Assembly: GCF_014201585.1 (NCBI RefSeq)
Contig: NZ_JACHES010000002.1
Coordinates: forward strand, 124,001-188,000
Direction: 5' to 3'
DNA length: 64,000 nt
DNA from: Anoxybacillus tengchongensis
Lineage (GTDB): Bacteria; Bacillota; Bacilli; Bacillales; Anoxybacillaceae
This document shows, piece after piece, positions 57,041 to 64,000 of this stretch. The notes beneath the pieces are model-generated. The model made no database searches, was not told where the DNA came from, and saw nothing but the letters and a program-made list of their open reading frames with translations. Each line of letters opens with the position of its first letter. The first letter of the stretch is position 1. Made by a program: the position numbers and the translations under genes.

Positions 57041-57919
57041 CTACTCCACATTTTGCACTTGTTCTTTAATTTTTTCAAGGGCGCTTTTCATGTTAACGAC
57101 TTCAGAGGCGATGTGGCCATCGTTTGCTTTGGATCCGATCGTATTCATTTCGCGGTTGAGCTCTTGGACGAGAAAGTCGAGCTTTCGTCCGACTGCTCCC
57201 CCTTCAGAAACGATGCGACGAAACTGTTCAATATGGCTATATATACGTTTTAATTCCTCATGAATATCGACTTTTTCTGCAAATAAAGCGACTTCCGTTA
57301 GTAGCCGTTGTTCATCAACGATTCCTTGGACGAATTCATGCACCCGTTTATGTATGCGATCGCGGTAAGAAGCGACGACCGTTGGGGCAAGCTGTTCAAT
57401 GCGATGCACACTTTTTTCGATCGTCTCAAGTTGTGTAAGCATATCTGCTAATAACGCTTTTCCTTCTTGTTCACGCATATATTTTAACTGTTCAACCGCT
57501 TCTTTTGTCGCTTCTAACAGCAAAGAAAGAAGTGCATCGTTTTGTAGCGGTTGTTCTGTCATTTCCACCGCATCTGATAGCATGTGTACAACATCTCGAA
57601 GCGATATATCGTCTTTCAAATGAAACCGACTGCGCACATCGTGAAGCATCCGATAATACGCATCAACAAGTTGCCAATCGACATGAAGCGTTCGTTCAAC
57701 GAGCTGTTCTCCTTCAATCGTGACAAACACCTCGACACGTCCACGTGCAATATGTTCGGTAATGACTCTTTTTATTTTATCTTCAAACATCATCCACTGT
57801 CTAGGCATGCGGATCGAAATTTCACAAAAACGGTGATTGACTGATTTCATTTCCACCGTAATGCGTACGTTTTCATCTTCTCTTTTTCCTCGACCAAATC
57901 CTGTCATACTCACGATCAT
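57041..57919 (-). CDS. yloC: YicC/YloC family endoribonuclease
   Basis: A 292-residue member of the YicC family, starting MIVSMTGFGRGKRED and ending in the conserved DUF1732 part (REMNTIGSKANDGHIASEVV). E. coli YicC is an endoribonuclease that helps degrade small RNAs; the function here is inferred from the family. It has a terminator upstream after the P-ATPase. Confidence 0.92.
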   Translation of the reverse strand: MIVSMTGFGRGKREDENVRITVEMKSVNHRFCEISIRMPRQWMMFEDKIKRVITEHIARGRVEVFVTIEGEQLVERTLHVDWQLVDAYYRMLHDVRSRFHLKDDISLRDVVHMLSDAVEMTEQPLQNDALLSLLLEATKEAVEQLKYMREQEGKALLADMLTQLETIEKSVHRIEQLAPTVVASYRDRIHKRVHEFVQGIVDEQRLLTEVALFAEKVDIHEELKRIYSHIEQFRRIVSEGGAVGRKLDFLVQELNREMNTIGSKANDGHIASEVVNMKSALEKIKEQVQNVE

Positions 57920-57954
57920 ATTCTCACATCCATTGCTACATATGAAATATCGAC

Positions 57955-57991
57955 AACAAAAGAAGGTAATAGATTGGCTCCATTACCTTCT
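57955..57991 (-). terminator. Intrinsic terminator after the P-type ATPase gene
   Basis: Perfect 10-bp stem (57961-57970 with 57982-57991), 11-base loop, then TTTTGTTG on the minus strand. About 37 bases after the yloB stop. Confidence 0.8.
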
Positions 57992-58028
57992 CTCATTATA
58001 GCACATATCACTATATAGCGAAAACATT

Positions 58029-60698
58029 TCATGAACGACGACGCGTGAATAGCGAACCTGCCAGTAAAAATGTCGGAATGGACGATAAACCAACAATCAA
58101 CAACCAATCCGTGAGCGGAAGCGACATGGTATGGAAAATTGGTTGTAACGGCGGATAATAAATGACGACAAGCAGCAATAAAAGCGACGACAAGACAGCA
58201 AGCACTAAATACATATTTTCAAACGGATTGCGGTCAAATACGGAACGCTCGCTTCGACAATCAAAAACGTGAATAAGCTGAGCGAGTACGAGCGTCGCAA
58301 AGGCGACCGTCTGCGCATACGTTAAATTTTCCGGATGACGCGTATGCACAACGAGAAACGCGATAAGCGTCACCATGCCGATCAGAAAGCCACGGCTAAC
58401 AATTTTCCATCCGAGCCCGCGCGCAAATACCCCTTCTTTCGGATGGCGTGGCGGCCGCTTCATGACATTTTCTTCTGCCCGATCTAATCCGAGCGCCATC
58501 GCAGGAAGCCCGTCTGTCACAAGATTGACCCATAAAATTTGAATCGGTACAAGCGGAAGCGGAAGAGCTAAAATCATCGCAAACAACATGACTAAAATTT
58601 CTCCAACGTTTGAGGCGAGCAAGTAGCGAATAAATTTGCGAATGTTTTCGTAAATGTTTCGTCCTTCTTCAATCGCTGCTTTAATGGTTGCAAAGTTATC
58701 GTCTAACAAAACGAGCGAGGCCGCTTCTTTTGACACATCTGTTCCTGTGATTCCCATCGCAATGCCGATGTTGGCTGTTTTAATCGCGGGAGCATCGTTG
58801 ACCCCATCGCCTGTCATCGCCACAATATGCCCTCTTTTTTGTAACGCTTGTACGATTTTCAATTTATCGTCTGGCGATACGCGCGCAAAAACATATACAT
58901 CTTCCACAACGTCTTCTAATTCATCGACAGACAGTTGTGATAACGTCTTTCCGTCCATCACTTTTCCGTTCGGCGGCAACATGTGTAGTTGCTGGGCAAT
59001 CGCTTTCGCTGTTAAAATATGATCCCCTGTAATCATGACCGTTTTAATGCCCGCTTTTTTACATTCGGCAATTGCTTGTTTCACTTCTTTGCGCGGCGGG
59101 TCGATCATTCCTTGTAAACCGATAAACGTTAAGTCGCTTTCCGCTTTCGTTTCATCATTGATTGCTTCGGTAAGTGAAAGTGGACGATAGGCGATCGCAA
59201 TCGTGCGCAACGCTTGTGAGGCGAGCATATTGACCGTTTGTTGCACCGTTTTTCGTTCTTGGTCACGAAGCAGTTTTGCTTGACCGTCCATATATATGAA
59301 GCGGCAACGTTCAAGCAACATATCTGGCGCTCCTTTTGTGACAATCCAGCGCCGATTAGAGCGGTCTTTCACAATGATCGTCATCATTTTGCGCGTTGAA
59401 TCAAATGGAAATTCATGTTCAATCGTAAATTCGGCCGCGATTTTTTCTTTCGTCCATCCGGCTTTCGCCGCCGCGACAACGAGCGCCCCTTCAGTCGGAT
59501 CGCCAGCAATCATATACGTTTTTCCTTTTTTCTTCAGTTCCGCATGATTGCATAGCGCACCGAACAATAACATTTGTTGCAACGATGTGTCTATTTTTTC
59601 TTGTTTCCCGTTTAACAAAAACGTTCCTTTTGGTTCATAGCCCGTCCCGCTGACCGTCCATAATCGGTTATTTACCCATACGTGTGTAACCGTCATTTGA
59701 TTTTCTGTCATCGTTCCTGTTTTATCGGAACAAATGACCGACGCACATCCGAGCGTCTCAACGGCCGGCAGTTTGCGCACGATGGCGTTTCGTTTCATCA
59801 TTCGCTGGACGCCGAGCGCCAACACGACGGTAACGATGGCAGGCAACCCTTCCGGAATCGCGGCAACCGCAAGCGATACCCCAGCTAAAAACATGTCATA
59901 TAACGCATGACCTTGCCATACACCGAGCACGACAACGAGCGCCGTCAGCGCTAAAGCGATGACAATTAAAATTTTGCCGAGCTGTTCAAGCTTCCGCTGC
60001 AATGGCGTCATGATCGTTTGTGCAGACTGCAATAAATGGGCAATTTGCCCCATCGCTGTATTCATTCCTGTCGCCACAACGATCCCGATCCCGCTTCCTT
60101 TCGTCACGAGCGTCCCCATAAACGCCATATTTGTCCGATCGCCTAACGAAACGTCTGGCGCAAGTGGTGCGGTTTGTTTTTCGACAGGAAGCGATTCACC
60201 CGTCAACGATGATTCTTCGATATATAGCCCTTTCGCTTCCACGAGGCGAACGTCAGCCCCGATGCGATCGCCGCTCGTAAATTTTACAATATCGCCAACG
60301 ACAAGGTCGGCAGACGGCACTTTCATCCATTCGCCATCACGCAAAACGAGCGATTCTGGGGCAGATAGTTTTTTTAACGCTTCAAGCGACTTTTCCGCAC
60401 GCCGCTCTTGTATAAATCCTAAACATGCGTTAATGATGACGATCGCCACGATCGCGACCGCATCAATGTATTCGCCGAGTACGGCGGAAATCGCTGTTGC
60501 TGCCAATAAGACGAGCACCATAAAATCTTGAAACTGTCCAAAAAATTGTTTGAATGCAGACGGTTTTTTTTCTTCCGACAGTTCATTTTTCCCAAATTGT
60601 TTTAACCGTTTTTTCGCTTCTTTTTCCGTTAATCCGAAACCGATCGTTGTATTTACTTGTTGTTCGACTTGTTCAACACGCAATTTGTGCCAGCTCAT
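58029..60698 (-). CDS. yloB: Calcium-transporting P-type ATPase (YloB, SERCA-like)
   Basis: P2A-type cation pump, 889 residues. The actuator has TGES (167-170). Phosphorylation site Asp325 is in CSDKTGTMT, and Glu283 in IPEGLP is a Ca2+ ligand position. ATP-binding motifs include KGAPD and [10 protein letters not shown]. About ten transmembrane segments: two early pairs and six at the C-terminus. In B. subtilis the homologue is expressed in sporulation and helps Ca2+ handling. It is divergent from rqcH. Confidence 0.96.
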   Translation of the reverse strand: MSWHKLRVEQVEQQVNTTIGFGLTEKEAKKRLKQFGKNELSEEKKPSAFKQFFGQFQDFMVLVLLAATAISAVLGEYIDAVAIVAIVIINACLGFIQERRAEKSLEALKKLSAPESLVLRDGEWMKVPSADLVVGDIVKFTSGDRIGADVRLVEAKGLYIEESSLTGESLPVEKQTAPLAPDVSLGDRTNMAFMGTLVTKGSGIGIVVATGMNTAMGQIAHLLQSAQTIMTPLQRKLEQLGKILIVIALALTALVVVLGVWQGHALYDMFLAGVSLAVAAIPEGLPAIVTVVLALGVQRMMKRNAIVRKLPAVETLGCASVICSDKTGTMTENQMTVTHVWVNNRLWTVSGTGYEPKGTFLLNGKQEKIDTSLQQMLLFGALCNHAELKKKGKTYMIAGDPTEGALVVAAAKAGWTKEKIAAEFTIEHEFPFDSTRKMMTIIVKDRSNRRWIVTKGAPDMLLERCRFIYMDGQAKLLRDQERKTVQQTVNMLASQALRTIAIAYRPLSLTEAINDETKAESDLTFIGLQGMIDPPRKEVKQAIAECKKAGIKTVMITGDHILTAKAIAQQLHMLPPNGKVMDGKTLSQLSVDELEDVVEDVYVFARVSPDDKLKIVQALQKRGHIVAMTGDGVNDAPAIKTANIGIAMGITGTDVSKEAASLVLLDDNFATIKAAIEEGRNIYENIRKFIRYLLASNVGEILVMLFAMILALPLPLVPIQILWVNLVTDGLPAMALGLDRAEENVMKRPPRHPKEGVFARGLGWKIVSRGFLIGMVTLIAFLVVHTRHPENLTYAQTVAFATLVLAQLIHVFDCRSERSVFDRNPFENMYLVLAVLSSLLLLLVVIYYPPLQPIFHTMSLPLTDWLLIVGLSSIPTFLLAGSLFTRRRS

Positions 60699-60765
60699 TT
60701 CTTTCCCCCTTCCGCTTGTCTTATCTATGACAGCTTATTCAGGCATGTACAAAAAAATGATATGG

Positions 60766-60771
60766 TATAAT
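60766..60771 (+). promoter_or_regulatory. -10 box of the rqcH promoter
   Basis: Perfect TATAAT about 30 bases before the rqcH start, in the divergent gap to the P-ATPase gene. No good -35 is seen at 16-18 bases, so it may need an activator or an extended -10. Confidence 0.55.
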
Positions 60772-60800
60772 GAAAAGAAAAAAAGAGAAAGGTGTTTTCG

Positions 60801-62513
60801 ATGTCGTTTGACGGAGTATTTACATATGCTATGACAAAAGAATTACAGCGAACGCTTGTCGACGGACGCATTTCAAAAATTTATCAGCCGTTTCCATCCG
60901 AATTAGTGCTTCACGTTCGCTCGCACGGAAGCAATTATAAGTTGTTGTTATGTGCGCACCCGACTTACGCCCGCGTTCATTTAACAAATGAAACGTACGA
61001 TAACCCGCCCGAACCACCGATGTTTTGTATGCTTTTGCGCAAACATATTGAAGGCGGCGTCATTGAAGCAATTACGCAAGTCGATTTCGATCGCATGATC
61101 ATCATTCACGTGAAAACAAGAAATGAGCTCGGTGATATATGTACAAAACAGCTGATCATCGAAATTATGGGTCGCCACAGCAACATCATTCTCGTCGATG
61201 AACAGACGAACACAATTATCGATAGCATCAAACATCTTTCACCTGCTGTGAATCGCTACCGAACGGTGCTACCTGGGGCGCCTTACATTGCGCCGCCATC
61301 GCACGACAAACTGAATCCGCTTGAAGCGACAGAAGAAACGGTGTTAAAAAAAATCGATTTTCTCGCCGGAAAATTAGCTGATCAACTCGTCGCGACATTT
61401 ATGGGCATCTCCCCACTATTTGCGCGCGAAGCTGTTCATCGGGCAGGGCTTGCCAATCGCACGACATTGCCGAAAAGTTTTATATCGCTAATCGAAAATG
61501 TGCGAAACGAAAATTTTACTCCGTGTACGTACACAAACGGACAAAAAGAAATATTTTACGCCTTGCCGCTTATGCATATCGGAGGAGAAGTGAAACATTT
61601 TCCGACGTTAAGCGACATGCTCGATCGTTTTTATTTCGGCAAAGCGGAACGCGACCGGGTCAAACAACAGGCGCACGATTTAGAACGATTTGTCGCGAAT
61701 GAAAAAGAGAAAAACGAGAAAAAGCTCGCGAAGTTAAAACAAACGTTAGAAGAAGCAAAACAAGCGGAGCAATATCGACTATATGGGGAACTGCTCACGG
61801 CAAACCTTTATGCAATGAAGCGCGGAATGAAAGAAATGGAAGTAATCAATTACTACGACGAAAACGGTGCAACGATCATCATCCCGCTTGATGAACAAAA
61901 AACGCCGTCCGAAAACGCGCAAAACTATTTTCAAAAATACCAAAAAGCGAAAAATTCGCTTGCGATTGTCCAAGAACAAATCGAACGAACGAAAGAAGAA
62001 ATCGTATATTTCGATACGCTATTGCAACAGCTCGAAACCGCCTCGCCGAAAGACATTGACGACATTCGCGACGAATTAATCGAACAAGGATATTTGCGCG
62101 CTAAGGCGACAAAACAAAAAAAACAAAAGCCGCGCACGATCGAACTCGAGCGCTACATATCAAGCGACGGAACGGAGATCTTTGTCGGCAAAAACAATAA
62201 ACAAAACGACTATTTAACAAACAAATTCGCCAGCAAAGACGACATTTGGCTGCACACGAAAGACATCCCTGGCTCCCACGTCGTCATTCGCAGCAAACAA
62301 CCGTCACAACAGACGATTATAGAAGCTGCTCACTTAGCCGCTTACTTCAGCAAAGCGCGCCACTCGAGCTCCGTCCCAGTCGACTACACGCGCGTCCGCT
62401 ACGTCAAAAAACCGAGCGGCGCCAAACCGGGCTTTGTCATTTACGAAAACCAACAAACGATCTACGTCACACCCGATGAGGAGTTGGTCGTGAGGATGAA
62501 AAAACCCGTCTAG
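60801..62513 (+). CDS. rqcH: Ribosome-associated quality control protein RqcH (YloA, NFACT)
   Basis: RqcH binds split 50S subunits with stalled peptidyl-tRNA and adds C-terminal alanine tails that mark the chain for degradation. The 570-residue protein has NFACT-N, with the essential pair Asp97-Arg98 (QVDFDRM) at the same numbers as in B. subtilis, helix-hairpin-helix and coiled-coil (about 290-420) regions, and NFACT-R ([20 protein letters not shown]). Start ATG 60801 follows AAAGGTG; the in-frame GTG upstream is inside the ribosome-binding site. It ends in an intrinsic terminator. Confidence 0.96.
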   Translation: MSFDGVFTYAMTKELQRTLVDGRISKIYQPFPSELVLHVRSHGSNYKLLLCAHPTYARVHLTNETYDNPPEPPMFCMLLRKHIEGGVIEAITQVDFDRMIIIHVKTRNELGDICTKQLIIEIMGRHSNIILVDEQTNTIIDSIKHLSPAVNRYRTVLPGAPYIAPPSHDKLNPLEATEETVLKKIDFLAGKLADQLVATFMGISPLFAREAVHRAGLANRTTLPKSFISLIENVRNENFTPCTYTNGQKEIFYALPLMHIGGEVKHFPTLSDMLDRFYFGKAERDRVKQQAHDLERFVANEKEKNEKKLAKLKQTLEEAKQAEQYRLYGELLTANLYAMKRGMKEMEVINYYDENGATIIIPLDEQKTPSENAQNYFQKYQKAKNSLAIVQEQIERTKEEIVYFDTLLQQLETASPKDIDDIRDELIEQGYLRAKATKQKKQKPRTIELERYISSDGTEIFVGKNNKQNDYLTNKFASKDDIWLHTKDIPGSHVVIRSKQPSQQTIIEAAHLAAYFSKARHSSSVPVDYTRVRYVKKPSGAKPGFVIYENQQTIYVTPDEELVVRMKKPV

Positions 62514-62528
62514 ATAAGGCGGGTTTTT
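62500..62528 (+). terminator. Intrinsic terminator of rqcH
   Basis: Nine-bp AAAAACCCG/CGGGTTTTT stem (62500-62508 with 62520-62528) spanning the stop codon, then TAATTTAAT. Confidence 0.85.
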
Positions 62529-62583
62529 AATTTAATCAAAATTTTTTGTCATTTTTTCGTCCTCTCTTTTTGTCGAATGATGA

Positions 62584-62589
62584 TATAAT
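62584..62589 (+). promoter_or_regulatory. -10 box before the coiled-coil gene
   Basis: Perfect TATAAT 25 bases before ATG 62614; no clear -35. The 5' untranslated part would be short, starting just before AAAGGGGG. Confidence 0.45.
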
Positions 62590-62613
62590 GGAAAAGGAAA
62601 AAAGGGGGTGAAC

Positions 62614-63195
62614 ATGGTGGAACAGTTGTTGCAACGCATTTTTGATGAGCTGGCATTTTTACGTGCAAACATGGCAACAAAAGAAGACGTCGCTATGTTG
62701 AAAGATGACATTCGCGCATTAGAAAGCCGCGTCAGTCATATTGAGCAGACGATGGCCACGAAAGATGATATCGCAAGCATTGAACAGCGCATGGCAACAA
62801 AAGACGATATCGTTGTTATGGACAAACGCATCGAACACATCGAACAAACGATGGCTACAAAAGACGATATCGCTGCGTTACAAAACAGCATGCATGCGCT
62901 CGAACATCGAGTAGATCGGATTGAGCAAACAATGGCAACAAAAGAAGATGTAGCACTTGTGCCAGCTATTCGTGAAATGGTTGGACAATTAATGGAACGA
63001 ATGACGGTTGTTGAGTTACACGTGCAAGAAATTCCAGCTATCAAACAGCAAATCGAACAGTTGTCGCAACAAATGGAAGAAGGGTTTGAGAAAATAGCGC
63101 ATCAAGAAACGATCCTACAAGCATTATCACTCCGTTCGATTCAACAAGCAAACGATATCCACTATTTAAAAACAAACGTCATTTCCACGAAGTAA
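62614..63195 (+). CDS. Uncharacterised coiled-coil protein with MATKDDI repeats
   Basis: Not recognised as a named gene. The 193-residue, highly charged protein is predicted to be nearly all coiled coil, with no signal peptide or membrane segment. Five copies of MATK(D/E)D(I/V) start at residues 20, 47, 60, 80 and 107. Segments between them contain (H/R)IEQT and heptads such as ALESRVSHIEQT. The second half (about 115-193) is a further coiled coil without the motif. Start ATG 62614 follows AAAGGGGG; GTG at 62608 and 62617 are alternatives. It has its own promoter-like -10 and a terminator. Related repeat proteins occur in Bacillaceae, but no function is known to me. Confidence 0.8.
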   Translation: MVEQLLQRIFDELAFLRANMATKEDVAMLKDDIRALESRVSHIEQTMATKDDIASIEQRMATKDDIVVMDKRIEHIEQTMATKDDIAALQNSMHALEHRVDRIEQTMATKEDVALVPAIREMVGQLMERMTVVELHVQEIPAIKQQIEQLSQQMEEGFEKIAHQETILQALSLRSIQQANDIHYLKTNVISTK

Positions 63196-63230
63196 GAAAA
63201 GGGTGTCGCTCGTTGGACACCCTTTTCTTT
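63195..63230. terminator. Bidirectional terminator between the coiled-coil gene and pyrE
   Basis: Thirteen-bp stem AGAAAAGGGTGTC/GACACCCTTTTCT (63195-63207 with 63216-63228), 8-base loop. T-rich tail on the plus strand (TTATGC) and TTTTCTTAC on the minus strand. It closes both converging transcripts. Confidence 0.9.
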
Positions 63231-63843
63231 ATGCTTCTAATTGCTCACGCCAATGATGTAACGTCGCTCGCTCTTCTTCGGTAATGATGCCGAGTTCCAT
63301 CGCTGTTTCCATTAGCACATCGTAATCAGTCACTGTATAGACCGGAACGTGTTCATGTTGAAACGCTCGTTTGCCTTTTTCTAATCCGTATGTAAAAATC
63401 GCAACGACGCCAAGTACGTGACATTCCGCTTCACGCAAAGCGCGTACGGCATTGAGTGAGCTGCCGCCTGTTGAAATTAAATCTTCAATGACGACGACAT
63501 GTTGACCTGCTTCGACTTTCCCTTCAATTTGTTTTCCTTTTCCGTGTCCTTTCGCTTGACTGCGCACATAGCACATCGGGACATCGAGCCGTTCGCTCAC
63601 CCATGCGGCATGAGGAATGCCTGCGGTAGCTGTGCCAGCGACGACGTCGACGGTTGGAAAATGCGTGCGAATAAGCGCGGTTAGTTCATCAGCAATCATT
63701 CGTCTCGTCGTCGGATACGCTAACGTCAACCGATTGTCGCAATAAATGGGGGCTTGTATGCCGGAAGACCAAGTAAACGGTTCGTTTGGGCTTAACGACA
63801 CCGCACCGATGGAAAGTAATTGTTTTGCGATTTCTTTTTTCAT
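63229..63843 (-). CDS. pyrE: Orotate phosphoribosyltransferase
   Basis: Makes orotidine 5'-phosphate from orotate and PRPP. Start ATG 63843 ([15 protein letters not shown]) overlaps the pyrF stop (TAATG). The PRPP-binding motif [17 protein letters not shown] is clear. 204 residues. Last gene of the pyr operon, closed by the bidirectional terminator. Confidence 0.98.
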   Translation of the reverse strand: MKKEIAKQLLSIGAVSLSPNEPFTWSSGIQAPIYCDNRLTLAYPTTRRMIADELTALIRTHFPTVDVVAGTATAGIPHAAWVSERLDVPMCYVRSQAKGHGKGKQIEGKVEAGQHVVVIEDLISTGGSSLNAVRALREAECHVLGVVAIFTYGLEKGKRAFQHEHVPVYTVTDYDVLMETAMELGIITEEERATLHHWREQLEA

Positions 63844-64000
63844 TATTGTCCACCATCCCATTCCCGTTTTAGCCGCTCATATGCCGCATATGGATCATGC
63901 GCTTTTGTGATGCTTCGTCCGATGACGATATAATTCGTCCCAAGCTGTTTTGCCTCATGTGGTGTGACGATGCGCACTTGATCGTCCACATGATCATCCG
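63843..64000 (-). CDS. pyrF: Orotidine 5'-phosphate decarboxylase (partial, 5' end beyond window)
   Basis: Only the last 51 full codons are visible, reading [16 protein letters not shown] and then [18 protein letters not shown]. The IGRSIT motif binds the phosphate in PyrF. Stop TAA at 63845-63843 overlaps the pyrE start by one base. UMP-forming step of pyrimidine synthesis. Confidence 0.95.
   Translation of the reverse strand, partial: DDHVDDQVRIVTPHEAKQLGTNYIVIGRSITKAHDPYAAYERLKREWDGGQ

Noticed and set aside
62670-62960. Regular repeats resembling a CRISPR array or minisatellite
   Set aside because: Repeat units lie in one open frame and code MATKDDI motifs with unequal spacing (39-81 bases). 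There are no unique spacers of constant length and no cas genes.

Overview
The window is a 64 kb stretch of core chromosome from a member of the Bacillaceae. Gene order and protein sequence follow the Bacillus subtilis fliK-to-pyrE region almost gene for gene. Several features point to a moderately thermophilic Anoxybacillus/Geobacillus-type genome: a signal peptidase gene between rplS and rbgA, a TnpB element, and a compact layout. The genus is an inference from synteny and composition. Nearly every gene lies on the minus strand. The exceptions are rpmB, rqcH and one coiled-coil gene. No rRNA, tRNA, CRISPR array or prophage was seen, and no gene-free stretch exceeds about 300 bases.

Layout, in plus coordinates (transcription mostly runs right to left). 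At 1-8.1 kb lies the start of the fla/che flagellar operon: flgB, flgC, fliE, fliF, fliG, fliH, fliI, fliJ, ylxF and fliK, the last cut by the window edge. At 8.2-13.4 kb lies the cod cluster (codY, hslU, hslV, xerC), split between xerC and hslV by an IS1341-like element that carries only tnpB. At 13.4-20.0 kb are trmFO, topA, dprA and sucCD. At 20.1-26.5 kb are the FlhB/FliK-like pair ylqH/ylqG, rnhB, rbgA, lepB, rplS, trmD, rimM, ylqD, khpA and rpsP. At 26.6-33.7 kb is the SRP/chromosome cluster (ffh, ylxM, ftsY, smc, rnc). At 33.8-37.4 kb is the FapR-controlled lipid operon (fapR, plsX, fabD, fabG, acpP). Then come recG, sdaAA/sdaAB, fakA, yloU, rpmB (plus strand) and the 26-codon spoVM.

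From 43.7 to 57.9 kb lies a dense translation, signalling and cofactor cluster (thiN, rpe, rsgA, prkC, prpC, rlmN, rsmB, fmt, def, priA, coaBC, rpoZ, gmk, yloC), with many start/stop overlaps. From 58.0 to 64.0 kb are a Ca2+-type P-ATPase, rqcH, an unrecognised coiled-coil repeat protein, and the end of the pyr operon (pyrE, partial pyrF).

Most genes are housekeeping and well understood. The points worth a second look are these. (1) The TnpB element appears to have entered between the hslV ribosome-binding site and its start codon; GTAAC flanks both ends, and the predicted guide would match the empty site. (2) remA is absent from its usual place between yloC and gmk, and the cys/sulfate genes are absent between rqcH and pyrE. 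(3) The coiled-coil protein has MATKDDI motifs spaced 27, 13, 20 and 27 residues apart, all 7n-1. (4) Regulatory elements can be read directly: a FapR operator over the fapR start, a cre-like site at sucC, an rplS leader, and terminators that divide the apparent operons.
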